From positions 1 to 64,000 of the forward strand of contig NZ_JAUOQT010000005.1 in NCBI RefSeq assembly GCF_030547245.1: a stretch of 64,000 nt of DNA. The letters run 5' to 3'. Shown here in pieces: positions 28,421 to 36,559 of the stretch (the first letter of the stretch is position 1; every line of letters begins with the position of its first letter). Under the pieces are notes generated by a model. The model saw only the letters and a list, made by a program, of their open reading frames with translations. It was not told the origin of the DNA and ran no database searches. Source of the stretch: Oceanihabitans sp. 2_MG-2023. Its GTDB lineage: Bacteria; Bacteroidota; Bacteroidia; Flavobacteriales; Flavobacteriaceae. Made by a program: the position numbers and the translations under genes.

Positions 28421-29221
28421 ATGGAAAAAGCATCCCTAAAAAGACTTTTAAGAAATATAGGTGTTATTAGAGTATCGGATAATTTTCGATATCAAATAAT
28501 GAAAATCCGTAATAAAAAGGAAAATAATTCATTTCTCAAAGACAACCCTTCCATAAAATTACCTCCAGATTATTTGTTGTATGAATCTCACCTTTTAAAC
28601 TATAGAGAGTATATAAAAAATGGAATAGCCGATGCTCAAAAATTAAAAAACATATTTGAAAAACATATAGATTTAAAAGGGAAAAAAATTTTAGATTGGG
28701 GGTGTGGACCTGCTCGTATTTTAAGGCATTTTCCTGACTTATTACCAGAGGCACAATTTTATGGAACCGATTATAATGAAAAGAGTATTGCCTGGAATAA
28801 ACGAAATATTGAAAATGTACAATTTCAAAAAAATCTAATTAATCCACCAACAGGTTTTAAAGAAAATACTTTTGATGCTATTTATGGTTTATCCATTTTT
28901 ACACACTTATCTGAAGAAAATCATACAAAATGGATTGATGAATTATATAGAATTTCAAATAAAAATGCCGTTTTAATAATTACTACGCATGGTGAAGCAT
29001 TTAAAGAAAAGCTAATACAAAAGGATCAATTAAAGTTTGAAGCGAATCAACTTGTAATTCAAGCCAATACTTTAGAAGGACACCGTACTTTTGCAGCCTA
29101 TCACCCTCCAATTTTAATGCGTAAAATGTTTAAAAGTAAATTTGAAATTTTAGAGCATATTCTAGGTGAAAAAGAAGATTGGGGTATTTCTCAAGATACA
29201 TGGGTAATTAAAAAACTTTAG
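28421..29221 (+). CDS. Class I SAM-dependent methyltransferase, substrate unknown
   Basis: 266 residues. The SAM-binding motif I is KILDWGCGPARILRHF (about residues 88-103), followed by an acidic loop FYGTDYNEKSI and a DAIYGLSIFTHL motif, as in Methyltransf_25 type enzymes. The N-terminal 80 residues are a helical, basic extension. It abuts tpiA with no spacer (TAA then ATG), so it is probably translated by reinitiation. Enzymes of this type sometimes act in polysaccharide modification; nothing here decides it. Confidence 0.85.
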   Translation: MEKASLKRLLRNIGVIRVSDNFRYQIMKIRNKKENNSFLKDNPSIKLPPDYLLYESHLLNYREYIKNGIADAQKLKNIFEKHIDLKGKKILDWGCGPARILRHFPDLLPEAQFYGTDYNEKSIAWNKRNIENVQFQKNLINPPTGFKENTFDAIYGLSIFTHLSEENHTKWIDELYRISNKNAVLIITTHGEAFKEKLIQKDQLKFEANQLVIQANTLEGHRTFAAYHPPILMRKMFKSKFEILEHILGEKEDWGISQDTWVIKKL

Positions 29222-29278
29222 TTTTATTAAATTATAGTTAGTTATTCCGCTTAAATTTGCAACTTAATACAGCATCAA

Positions 29279-30115
29279 ATGTCAAATACAATATATCTAG
29301 GCTATTACTTTAAAGTAGCACCATTACAACCAGGAACCGAAATTTTAATTGCAGAATTAGGTTATGCAGGTTTTGAAAGTTTTGTAGAAACTCTAGATGG
29401 CGTTACTGCATACATTCAAAAAGAAGAATGGTATCCAGACATTTTACAAGATATTCAAATATTAAACTCTGAAGAGTTTACCATTAGTTACACTTTTGAT
29501 GAAATAAAGCAAACCAACTGGAATGCAGAATGGGAAAAGAATTTTAACCCAATAGTTGTAGATAACCTTTGTTCTGTTCGTGCACCTTTTCACGAAAAAC
29601 CAAACACAGAATTCGATATTGTAATAGAGCCTAAAATGAGCTTTGGTACAGGACATCATGAAACTACACACATGATGTTACAACACATTCTTCAAAATAA
29701 TTTTGAAGGAAAAACAGTTCTAGACATGGGATGTGGTACAGGTGTATTAGCAATTCTTGCCGAAAAAAAAGGAGCACTCCAACTAGATGCAATAGATATC
29801 GATAATTGGTGTTATTTAAATAGTGTAGAAAATGTAGCACGTAATAATTGTAACAAAATATCCGTTTTCGAAGGAGATGCAAGCCTGTTAAAAGGAAAAA
29901 CCTACGATATTATAATCGCCAACATAAATAGAAACATTCTTTTAAACGATATGGAAACCTACGTGTCTTGTTTAAATAAAAACGGGATCCTTTTTTTAAG
30001 TGGATTTTATAATAACGACATTCCAATTATAGAAGAAGAATGCAACAAGTATATGTTAAAATTAGACGAAAAATTAGAAAAAAATAAGTGGGTTTCGCTA
30101 AAATTCATAAATTAG
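29279..30115 (+). CDS. prmA: Ribosomal protein L11 methyltransferase
   Basis: 278 residues. It has an N-terminal recognition domain (residues 1-95, YLGYYFKVAPLQPGTEILIAEL) and a SAM domain with MSFGTGHHETTHMM (about 119-132), VLDMGCGTGVLAI (about 147-159) and IIIANINRNI (about 210-219), the PrmA signature set. It methylates L11 lysines and the N-terminus. clpS follows, as is common in flavobacteria. Confidence 0.95.
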   Translation: MSNTIYLGYYFKVAPLQPGTEILIAELGYAGFESFVETLDGVTAYIQKEEWYPDILQDIQILNSEEFTISYTFDEIKQTNWNAEWEKNFNPIVVDNLCSVRAPFHEKPNTEFDIVIEPKMSFGTGHHETTHMMLQHILQNNFEGKTVLDMGCGTGVLAILAEKKGALQLDAIDIDNWCYLNSVENVARNNCNKISVFEGDASLLKGKTYDIIIANINRNILLNDMETYVSCLNKNGILFLSGFYNNDIPIIEEECNKYMLKLDEKLEKNKWVSLKFIN

Positions 30116-30168
30116 TAAAGTAAATAATACTTTTTCCTTTTGGGAAATGTATGAAAGACAAAAGGGAA

Positions 30169-30444
30169 ATGAGTACAAAAGAAAAAATACAAGAGCAGTT
30201 TCAAGTTGAAACCAAAGCACAGAATCTTAATGAAATAGTGCTGTATAATGATGATGTTAATACTTTCGATCACGTAATAGATACCCTTATTTATGCATGC
30301 GATCATACTCCAGAGCAAGCAGAACAATGTTCTATTCTTGTTCATTATAAAGGACAATGCACTGTTAAAACAGGGGTTTACGATGAATTAGAACCTCGTT
30401 GTACTATGCTGTTAGATGCTGGTTTAAGCGCAGAGATTGTTTAA
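30169..30444 (+). CDS. clpS: ATP-dependent Clp protease adaptor ClpS
   Basis: 91 residues from ATG 30169 (MSTKEKIQEQ), preferred over ATG 30151 because family members in this group start this way. The core NEIVLYNDDVNTFDHVIDTL (21-40), the DHTPEQAEQCSILVHYKG helix-strand and the C-terminal LLDAGLSAEIV are diagnostic. It delivers N-end-rule substrates to ClpA/ClpC. It lies 35-53 bp after prmA, so cotranscription is likely. Confidence 0.95.
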   Translation: MSTKEKIQEQFQVETKAQNLNEIVLYNDDVNTFDHVIDTLIYACDHTPEQAEQCSILVHYKGQCTVKTGVYDELEPRCTMLLDAGLSAEIV

Positions 30445-30503
30445 ATATTTCATAAATAAATTTCAAATTAGAACATTCAAATTAATACTCGTATTTTTGC
30501 AAT

Positions 30504-31031
30504 ATGATAGAGGAACAAGTAATTCTTGTAAACGAAAATAACGAGCAGATTGGTTTAATGCCAAAACTAGAAGCGCACGAAAAAGCAGTTTTGCATCGTG
30601 CTTTTTCTGTTTTTGTATTTAACGATGACAATGCACTTATGTTACAACAACGCGCTTTGGGTAAATACCATTCGCCAGGACTTTGGACCAATACTTGCTG
30701 CAGTCACCAACGCGAAGGAGAAACCAATATTGAAGCAGGAAAAAGAAGATTGCAAGAAGAAATGGGTTTTGTTACCGAACTCGAAGAATCTATTTCATTT
30801 ATTTACAAGGCTCCTTTCGATAATGGTTTAACAGAACATGAATACGATCATGTGTTAATAGGTAAATACAACCAAAAGCCATTTATAAACAAAGAAGAAG
30901 TTGCAGACTGGAAATGGATGCCTTTAGAATCTGTAAAACAAGACATAAAAAATAGACCAGAGTTATATACTGCCTGGTTTAAAATAATATTCGATAAATT
31001 CTACCAACACATAAATATTACAAAAAAATGA
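30504..31031 (+). CDS. idi: Isopentenyl-diphosphate delta-isomerase, type 1
   Basis: 175 residues. Nudix-fold enzyme with the type 1 motifs: TNTCCSH (63-69, with the catalytic Cys), the EAGKRRLQEEMGF Nudix-like box (77-89), and EHEYDHV (111-117, with the second catalytic Glu). It interconverts IPP and DMAPP for isoprenoids. Its stop overlaps the queD start by 4 bp (ATGA), making the first gene of an idi-queD-manA run. Confidence 0.96.
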   Translation: MIEEQVILVNENNEQIGLMPKLEAHEKAVLHRAFSVFVFNDDNALMLQQRALGKYHSPGLWTNTCCSHQREGETNIEAGKRRLQEEMGFVTELEESISFIYKAPFDNGLTEHEYDHVLIGKYNQKPFINKEEVADWKWMPLESVKQDIKNRPELYTAWFKIIFDKFYQHINITKK

Positions 31032-31438
31032 AAGTAACTGTTAGTAGAAAAGCACATTTTAATGCAGCACACCGATTGTATAGAAAAGATTGGAGCGACC
31101 AGAAAAATACCGAAATATTTGATAAATGTAGCAACCCAAACTTTCATGGTCATAATTATGAGTTAATAGCAAGTGTGACAGGAGAGATAGATCCGGAAAC
31201 TGGATATGTAATAGATATTAAAGTTTTAAAAGATATTATTAAAACCGAAATAGAAGATGCTTTCGATCATAAAAACCTAAATGTAGAAGTGCCAGAATTT
31301 AAAGACTTAAACCCAACTGCAGAAAATATTGTAGTTGTAATCTATAATAAAATAAAAAAGCAATTAGCAGCACACTTAACATTAGAGGTAACACTTTATG
31401 AAACACCTAGAAATTTTGTTAGTTACTCCGGAATTTAA
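31028..31438 (+). CDS. queD: 6-carboxytetrahydropterin synthase / PTPS family
   Basis: 136 residues. Zinc-binding His residues lie in FNAAHRL and in NFHGHNYE, with the catalytic Cys in KCSNPNFHGH (about residue 37). The downstream AFDHKNLN and PTAENI motifs and late Glu (LYETPRN) complete the family set. It probably makes the queuosine precursor 6-carboxytetrahydropterin, although other PTPS-like activities cannot be excluded. It overlaps idi by 4 bp, and manA starts on the very next base after its stop. Confidence 0.92.
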   Translation: MKVTVSRKAHFNAAHRLYRKDWSDQKNTEIFDKCSNPNFHGHNYELIASVTGEIDPETGYVIDIKVLKDIIKTEIEDAFDHKNLNVEVPEFKDLNPTAENIVVVIYNKIKKQLAAHLTLEVTLYETPRNFVSYSGI

Positions 31439-32413
31439 ATGTTGAATATGCTAACATACCCAATAAAGTTTAAACCCATTTTAAAAGAAAAAATTTGGGG
31501 AGGACAAAAACTTAAAAACCTTTTAAATAAAGTGACCAACTTATCTAATATAGGAGAAAGTTGGGAAATTAGCGATTTAGAAGAAGTGACTTCTGTAGTT
31601 GCTAATGGTGTTTTAAAAGGAAAAACAATAAAAGAGCTTTTAGAAGTTTACAAAGGAGACCTATTAGGAAACAAAAACTATATAAAATTTGGAGCTAAAT
31701 TTCCTTTGTTAATCAAGTTTATTGATGCAAAAGAAAATTTATCTGTACAATTACATCCAAATGATACACTAGCAGCTGCACGACATAACTCCTTTGGTAA
31801 ATCAGAGATGTGGTATGTTTTACAAGCTGATGAAGATGCGAATTTAATTGTAGGCTTTAATCAAGAGACGACTCCAGAAAAATATATAAAGCACCTAGAA
31901 GATGAAACGATTCTAGATATTTTAAATTTTGAAAAAATTAAAGAAGGGGATTCCTATTTTGTAGAAGTTGGTAGAATACATGCCATTGGAGCAGGAGTAA
32001 TGCTTGCCGAAATACAACAAACAAGTGATATTACCTATCGGGTTTACGATTGGGATAGAGAAGATGCAGAAGGTAACCAAAGAGAGTTACATAATGATTT
32101 AGCAATAGATGCAATTAATTTTCAATTGAAAGACAATTTTAGGGTGAACTATTCTAAAATTGAAAATCAAGAGAATGAAATGGTGGATTGCCCTTATTTT
32201 ACAACCAATTACTTAGAAATAACAGCGACAATTAAAAAGGAAAATAAAGTAGACTCTTTTATTATTTATATGTGTGTAAGTGGTGAAGTAGAAATAGAAA
32301 CAGCACATGCAAGCGAAATAATTAAAAAAGGAGAAACCCTATTACTTCCAGCGGCAATTAAAACATATCAAATTTCTTCTAAAAAAGGGAAACTATTAGA
32401 AGTTTATGTTTAA
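31439..32413 (+). CDS. manA: Class I mannose-6-phosphate isomerase
   Basis: 324 residues. Family motifs: KPILKEKIWGGQKL, GESWEIS, the zinc-site strands QLHPND (about residue 104) and EMWYVL, and GRIHAIGAG with the active-site His. It converts mannose-6-P and fructose-6-P, feeding mannose nucleotides for surface sugars. ATG 31439 directly follows the queD stop; ATG 31448 is an alternative start. Confidence 0.94.
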   Translation: MLNMLTYPIKFKPILKEKIWGGQKLKNLLNKVTNLSNIGESWEISDLEEVTSVVANGVLKGKTIKELLEVYKGDLLGNKNYIKFGAKFPLLIKFIDAKENLSVQLHPNDTLAAARHNSFGKSEMWYVLQADEDANLIVGFNQETTPEKYIKHLEDETILDILNFEKIKEGDSYFVEVGRIHAIGAGVMLAEIQQTSDITYRVYDWDREDAEGNQRELHNDLAIDAINFQLKDNFRVNYSKIENQENEMVDCPYFTTNYLEITATIKKENKVDSFIIYMCVSGEVEIETAHASEIIKKGETLLLPAAIKTYQISSKKGKLLEVYV

Positions 32414-32440
32414 TTTTGCAGCAAATTAAATAAAAATATT

Positions 32441-32710
32441 ATGGCAAATAAAAGAATCCTAAAAAAAGACATAAACTATGTATTAGGAGACATTATTGAA
32501 GCAGTTTACGTTTGGGAATATGCAAACCCAGAAAAAGATGCAAAAGGAAGCGAGAAAATTATTGATGAAGCTATTGCAACATTTGATGAATTAATTGCAA
32601 AAGTTAACGATAGAAACGTTGAAAACAAAAAGGCTCATTTTAAGGCAATTAACCAAGAGTTAGAATCTAAGGGGCTTGCTTTAATTGAAAAAATTAATAA
32701 ACTAGGATAA
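32441..32710 (+). CDS. Small conserved flavobacterial protein, unknown
   Basis: 89 residues, soluble and Lys/Glu/Ala-rich, predicted mainly helical (MANKRILKKDINYVLGDIIE, then a second long helix to LIEKINKLG). No cofactor motif, signal peptide or membrane segment. It is 27 bp after manA and before tRNA-Thr. I recognise it only as the kind of short ORF conserved in this family. Confidence 0.8.
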   Translation: MANKRILKKDINYVLGDIIEAVYVWEYANPEKDAKGSEKIIDEAIATFDELIAKVNDRNVENKKAHFKAINQELESKGLALIEKINKLG

Positions 32711-32727
32711 ATTTCTAGAAAAAACAT

Positions 32728-32757
32728 TTGCAAATATCGTTTACAAGATTATATTTG
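32728..32757 (+). promoter_or_regulatory. Promoter of tRNA-Thr
   Basis: TTG (32728-32730), a 19-nt spacer, and TATATTTG (32750-32757), the same architecture as the two promoters before tRNA-Glu. The tRNA starts 12 nt downstream. Confidence 0.78.
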
Positions 32758-32769
32758 CATTCGTTTTTT

Positions 32770-32843
32770 GCCGATGTAGCTCAGCTGGCTAGAGCAGCTG
32801 ATTTGTAATCAGCAGGTCGTGGGTTCGAGTCCCTCCATCGGCT
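32770..32843 (+). tRNA. tRNA-Thr (anticodon TGT)
   Basis: 74 nt. Acceptor arms GCCGATG and CATCGGC pair fully, with discriminator T. Anticodon stem CTGAT/ATCAG encloses TTGTAAT (anticodon TGT). The T arm GTGGG-TTCGAGT-CCCTC has one T-T mismatch. CCA is not encoded. Confidence 0.95.
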
Positions 32844-32851
32844 CTTAAAAG

Positions 32852-32878
32852 CCTCTCATTTTTTTGAGAGGTTTTTTT
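32852..32878 (+). terminator. Terminator of tRNA-Thr
   Basis: Stem CCTCTCA (32852-32858) with TGAGAGG (32865-32871) and a seven-T tail, 9 nt after the tRNA. Confidence 0.9.
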
Positions 32879-32929
32879 ATACATTATACTCTACACATAA
32901 AAGTTTCTCTTGAATGTAGTTGCTGGAGC

Positions 32930-32977
32930 AGCTCTAATAACTCTTAAAAAAAATCTTTTTATTAGAGCGTTTTTTTT
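32930..32977 (+). terminator. Second plus-strand terminator
   Basis: A perfect 10-bp stem GCTCTAATAA (32931-32940) with TTATTAGAGC (32959-32968), an 18-nt loop and eight T. It lies about 90 nt after the tRNA-Thr terminator, with no gene between. Confidence 0.75.
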
Positions 32978-33011
32978 AAACCTTACTTACAAGAGTATAC
33001 TAGTTAGTACT

Positions 33012-33049
33012 AAAAAAAAATCCCAAACATTTCTGTTTGGGATTTTTTT
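33012..33049. terminator. Bidirectional terminator
   Basis: A 10-bp stem ATCCCAAACA (33020-33029) with TGTTTGGGAT (33034-33043), flanked by nine A and seven T. It ends the leftward DUF4369 gene and stops plus-strand transcription. Confidence 0.9.
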
Positions 33050-33062
33050 GTTTTTAGAGTGT

Positions 33063-33758
33063 TTAATCGTTCTCCTTTTTTCTTTCTATAAGAAAAGCAT
33101 CAAGTTCTTTTCCATATTTAGAAGCTTTAACTTTAGGTGTTAAAACCTTGTTTATGGTATCTAACCATTTTGTTTGTGCGTCAGCAATTTCAGTTAAAGC
33201 TAAATAAGGAGCAATTTCATTGTCTTTATTCGTTATAGCAAAGTTTACAGTATACAAATATTTACTTTTTAATAAACTATTATATGCTTTTGTGTTTGCT
33301 AAAATTTTTGCCGTATCATTGGCAACTTTTGCTTCAAACTCTTCTTTTATTAAATCTAAGTTTTTATTATTAAAACGAGACATTACTAACAGGTATTCTT
33401 CTAAAGCTTTTTGCTGTTTAGATCCTTTAATTTTTGCATCTATACCAAAATTTTTAACGGTAGTATTTATTTCTGTAATTCCTTTATCTGCAAAAAAGGA
33501 AATGGTTTCATCTTCGCTAGTGTTTTTATCTAACTGTAAGAAATACATTTCAGGAGTTTCTAATTCGCTGTTAAAAATAATTGGAGATTCTCCTTGAATG
33601 ACTAAAGAATCTACAGTTATAATAGTAGTGTCTTGTGCTTTTTTAAGATATACGGTTCCTTTTTTTAAACCTTTTATATTCAATTTTACAGTTAAATCTT
33701 TCTCTTTACCGCAAGAACAAAGAATTGCTAATGCTAGTACAAATATTGTTTTTTTCAT
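33063..33758 (-). CDS. DUF4369-domain lipoprotein
   Basis: 231 residues. A lipoprotein signal (MKKTIFVLALAILCSC, Cys16) is followed by the DUF4369 beta-domain (LTVKLNIKGLKKGTVYLKKAQD, with the DSLVIQG segment). A charged helical C-terminal half follows. In Bacteroidota this domain usually precedes a TlpA-like thioredoxin domain; here no CxxC and no thioredoxin fold are present, so it is the short stand-alone form. A copy of the 22-bp palindrome sits upstream of its start. Confidence 0.87.
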   Translation of the reverse strand: MKKTIFVLALAILCSCGKEKDLTVKLNIKGLKKGTVYLKKAQDTTIITVDSLVIQGESPIIFNSELETPEMYFLQLDKNTSEDETISFFADKGITEINTTVKNFGIDAKIKGSKQQKALEEYLLVMSRFNNKNLDLIKEEFEAKVANDTAKILANTKAYNSLLKSKYLYTVNFAITNKDNEIAPYLALTEIADAQTKWLDTINKVLTPKVKASKYGKELDAFLIERKKEND

Positions 33759-33780
33759 TTATGCTGAATTATTTCAGAGT

Positions 33781-33802
33781 TATTTCCGTGAAAACGAAAA
33801 TA
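33781..33802. repeat. Short extragenic palindrome, copy 2
   Basis: Identical over 22 bp to 18139-18160. It lies 22 bp upstream of the DUF4369 start codon and in the same orientation relative to its gene. Confidence 0.75.
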
Positions 33803-33878
33803 TATTTAGTGTTATTTTTAAGAATCGCAAATATGCTATAAATAATTATTAATACCTATTTAACGATAAAATATAGTT

Positions 33879-35189
33879 CTATCCTGCAGCTGCCATTCGC
33901 ATTAAAATAGTACAGCCAATTGCAGCAATTGTTCCTACTGCGTATCCAAATACAGCTAGAAGGACACCTACAGTTGCAAGAGATGGGTGAAATGCTGATG
34001 CTACTATTGGTGCAGAAGCTGCTCCACCAACATTTGCTTGACTACCAACAGCTAAAAAGAAATAAGGTGCTTTAATAAGTTTTGCAACTACAATTAAGAG
34101 TATGGCGTGAATGGTCATCCAGACTATACCAATTGCTATTAGGCCTAAGTTGTCAAAAATCATAGTTAAATCCATTTTCATACCAATAGAAGCTACTAAG
34201 ACATAAATAAATATGCTACCTATTTTACTAGCTCCAGCTCCTTCATAATCTTTTGCTTTGGTATAGGATAAAAGTATTGCAATAAGGGTTGCAATACTAA
34301 TCATCCAGAAAAAAGAGGAACCTAAAAAGGTAAGCATGTTTCTGGTTCTTTGTGATTCTATTCCTGAAATTAAATTATCGAAAAATGGTGCTAAAAATGC
34401 AGAGCATAAATGCGCAAAACTAACAGCTCCAAATGCTATAGCTAGAATTAACATGTAATCGGTTAAACTTGGGTTTCTTTTTACACTTTCGGAATAAGAA
34501 GAAACTTTTTCTTTAAGTGCTTCAATAGAGGAAGTATCTGCTTTTAACCATTTATTAATTCGGTCACGTTTACCAATGCCAATAAGTATAATTGCCATCC
34601 ATATATTAGCAACTACAATATCTACAAATACCATTCCTCCATAGAGTTTTTGGTTGTATTCATAAATTTCTAGCATTGCAGTTTGATTTGCTCCACCACC
34701 AATCCAGCTTCCTGCTAGAGTAGATAAGCCTCTCCATACGGCATCTGGGCCAATACCACCAACCGTTTCTGGTGACACCATGGATATTAATAATATTGCA
34801 ATTGGTCCTCCAATTATAATACCTATAGTTCCTGTAAAAAACATAATGAGTGCTTTCCAACCTAAGTTAAAAACAGCTTTTAAGTCTATGCTTAATGTCA
34901 TTAATACTAATGCTGCCGGAAGTAAGTAACGACTAGATACATGATATATACTGGACTTATGACTTACTATTTCTCCTGCTTTATCAACGGTTTCCCATTC
35001 TGGAGAAATAAGACCTATAGAAGTTAATACAGCAGGAAGCATATATGCCATGAATAGCCCAGGAACGATTTTATAAAATTTAGACCAAAACCCTGTTTTA
35101 ATATTCTCTGTATAGAATACAAAGCCTAGTGCAAGCATTAAAAAGCCAAAGACTATTGCATCGTTAGTAATAAGTGGTGTGTTTTCCAT
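33879..35189 (-). CDS. DUF819 family membrane protein
   Basis: 436 residues from ATG 35189 (MENTPLITNDAIVFGFLM), preferred over an upstream TTG. It has about 10-11 membrane helices with Gly-rich segments typical of the family (GTIGIIIGGPIAILL, GSWIGGGANQTAM, SQANVGGAASAPIVASAF near the C-terminus). The internal symmetry resembles anion:sodium symporter folds, but the substrate is unknown. A cytosolic charged loop lies near residues 235-265. Confidence 0.85.
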   Translation of the reverse strand: MENTPLITNDAIVFGFLMLALGFVFYTENIKTGFWSKFYKIVPGLFMAYMLPAVLTSIGLISPEWETVDKAGEIVSHKSSIYHVSSRYLLPAALVLMTLSIDLKAVFNLGWKALIMFFTGTIGIIIGGPIAILLISMVSPETVGGIGPDAVWRGLSTLAGSWIGGGANQTAMLEIYEYNQKLYGGMVFVDIVVANIWMAIILIGIGKRDRINKWLKADTSSIEALKEKVSSYSESVKRNPSLTDYMLILAIAFGAVSFAHLCSAFLAPFFDNLISGIESQRTRNMLTFLGSSFFWMISIATLIAILLSYTKAKDYEGAGASKIGSIFIYVLVASIGMKMDLTMIFDNLGLIAIGIVWMTIHAILLIVVAKLIKAPYFFLAVGSQANVGGAASAPIVASAFHPSLATVGVLLAVFGYAVGTIAAIGCTILMRMAAAG

Positions 35190-35241
35190 GTTTGTTAGTT
35201 TATAAACGCAAAATACCAAATAAAAAGGGAATTTTGAAAGT

Positions 35242-35269
35242 TTGGCACGAGATTTGAAATATACTTTAC
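35242..35269 (+). promoter_or_regulatory. Possible plus-strand promoter
   Basis: TTG (35242-35244), a 17-nt spacer, and TACTTTAC (35262-35269), six of eight matches to TANNTTTG. No plus-strand ORF follows, but a structured region and a strong terminator do. Confidence 0.35.
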
Positions 35270-35378
35270 AGTTACTACAAGAAGCTTTTTAAAGTGTGGT
35301 TACTTTTAATAAAAGTGTAGTAACTAATTTTTGGTTGGTTAGTTAGGAAAAGCATTCTTTGGAATGCTTTTCTTTTTT
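35270..35378 (+). ncRNA. Candidate small RNA A
   Basis: About 110 nt between two leftward genes. Inverted repeat AGTTACTAC (35270-35278) and GTAGTAACT (35317-35325) encloses a small hairpin ACTTTT/AAAAGT (35302-35316), then comes a perfect terminator. The U-tract is on the plus strand, where there is no ORF. A short flavobacterial sRNA is plausible; no homologous family is recognised. Confidence 0.35.
35347..35378 (+). terminator. Strong plus-strand terminator without upstream ORF
   Basis: A perfect 11-bp stem GAAAAGCATTC (35347-35357) with GAATGCTTTTC (35362-35372), TTTG loop and six T. The T-run orientation does not suit the leftward hydrolase gene. Confidence 0.88.
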
Positions 35379-35397
35379 ATTGCAATTTGGTGAAGTG

Positions 35398-36321
35398 TTA
35401 TTTTATAAAACTAACAATACTTTCAATAACCTCAGGATTTATTTTTCTAAAAGATTCGTTATACGATTTCGAGTTCTCTAAAGCATCCCCTGCTATAGTA
35501 AATAGAATGTGATTCATGTTTTCTATAATCTTAATTTCGGCTTTTAGATTTGCTTCTTTTAGAAGGGTTGCTTCAGCAGTTGTTACTTGTAAATCTTTTG
35601 TGCCATTAATGATAAGAATAGGTATGTTTAATTCTTTAATTTTTTCGGTAGGATTATATTGTATCCAATTACTCATAAAAGGCTGTAAACTAATATCGAA
35701 AACCGAAGCTAATGCAGGAGGATAGTCTGTTGTTGTTTTATTTTCTTTTAAAATGGCAAATACCCTTTTAGAATCTTCGGTATAGGTTGCCATATTTTTT
35801 TCTATTTGTTCTTGTATAACAGCATCAATAGATTGCCCTGCTCCAGCTAAAGAAATATAACCATCTACTTTATCTTTTGCTGCAAGCATACCTATTAGAC
35901 TGCCTTGACTATGACCAATAATATATATTTTTGAAAAAGTTTTCTTTTCTTTAAAATAATCTATTACAGAAATTGCGTCTGTAACATAATCATCGAACAT
36001 TATATTCTTATCGACTTTACCTTTTCGTATTTGTTTTACTATTCTTTTATCATATCTAAAAGTTGCGATTCCTTGATTGGATATACCTTCGGCAAGTTTT
36101 TTTAAGGAGTTATTCTTTAAGAAATTCTGATTTCCATCTCTATTTGTTGGTCCAGAACCTGCAATAATAATAGCTAATACATGTTTATTTGAATTGTTAG
36201 GCGTTAGAAGTGTGCCATCAATTAATTCATTAACTGCAATTTCTTCAGCATTAAAAAGATTGTTTTGAGCAACAGTTACAAGACTTAGTAATAGAGTAAG
36301 AATCAAAAAGTTTATTTTCAT
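35398..36321 (-). CDS. Secreted alpha/beta hydrolase
   Basis: 307 residues. A signal peptide (MKINFLILTLLLSLVTVAQ) is followed by the hydrolase core: GSGPTNRDG oxyanion-type loop (residues 55-63), FRYDKR, nucleophile elbow GHSQGS (about 135-140), Asp in NGTKDLQV (about 242) and His in MNHIL (about 269). Resembles Bacteroidota esterases/acylaminoacyl-peptidase-like enzymes; the substrate is unknown. Confidence 0.9.
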   Translation of the reverse strand: MKINFLILTLLLSLVTVAQNNLFNAEEIAVNELIDGTLLTPNNSNKHVLAIIIAGSGPTNRDGNQNFLKNNSLKKLAEGISNQGIATFRYDKRIVKQIRKGKVDKNIMFDDYVTDAISVIDYFKEKKTFSKIYIIGHSQGSLIGMLAAKDKVDGYISLAGAGQSIDAVIQEQIEKNMATYTEDSKRVFAILKENKTTTDYPPALASVFDISLQPFMSNWIQYNPTEKIKELNIPILIINGTKDLQVTTAEATLLKEANLKAEIKIIENMNHILFTIAGDALENSKSYNESFRKINPEVIESIVSFIK

Positions 36322-36445
36322 AACCTATAATTTAAATGATTTTTAGCAAAAAGAAAACGCTATATATTATTTATAACGTAAAATTAGATGAAATTAATCT
36401 ACAAGATGATAAAAAATTATATTATTTCATGTTTTATAAATATGC

Positions 36446-36506
36446 ATTTCATCGATATTTTAGTTAATTTCGACATTAAATGTTAAAAAAAAGTGTATTT
36501 CATCGA
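36446..36506. repeat. Direct repeat upstream of candidate promoter
   Basis: ATTTCATCGA occurs at 36446-36455 and 36497-36506. An inverted partial copy (GATGAAAT) is near 36387. The nearer copy ends 20 bp before the TTG of the sRNA promoter, a plausible activator site. Confidence 0.4.
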
Positions 36507-36525
36507 AAATATATACTTTTAAACG

Positions 36526-36553
36526 TTGATATTTCAAATAAGTTTTATATTTG
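36526..36553 (+). promoter_or_regulatory. Plus-strand promoter before candidate sRNA
   Basis: TTG (36526-36528), a 17-nt spacer, and TATATTTG (36546-36553), a full match to the Bacteroidota consensus. No plus-strand ORF follows before the terminator at 36667. Confidence 0.6.
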
Positions 36554-36559
36554 AAGTGT

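Noticed and set aside
32910..33143. 77-residue plus-strand ORF after tRNA-Thr
   Set aside because: It runs through two strong terminators and into the DUF4369 gene on the other strand.
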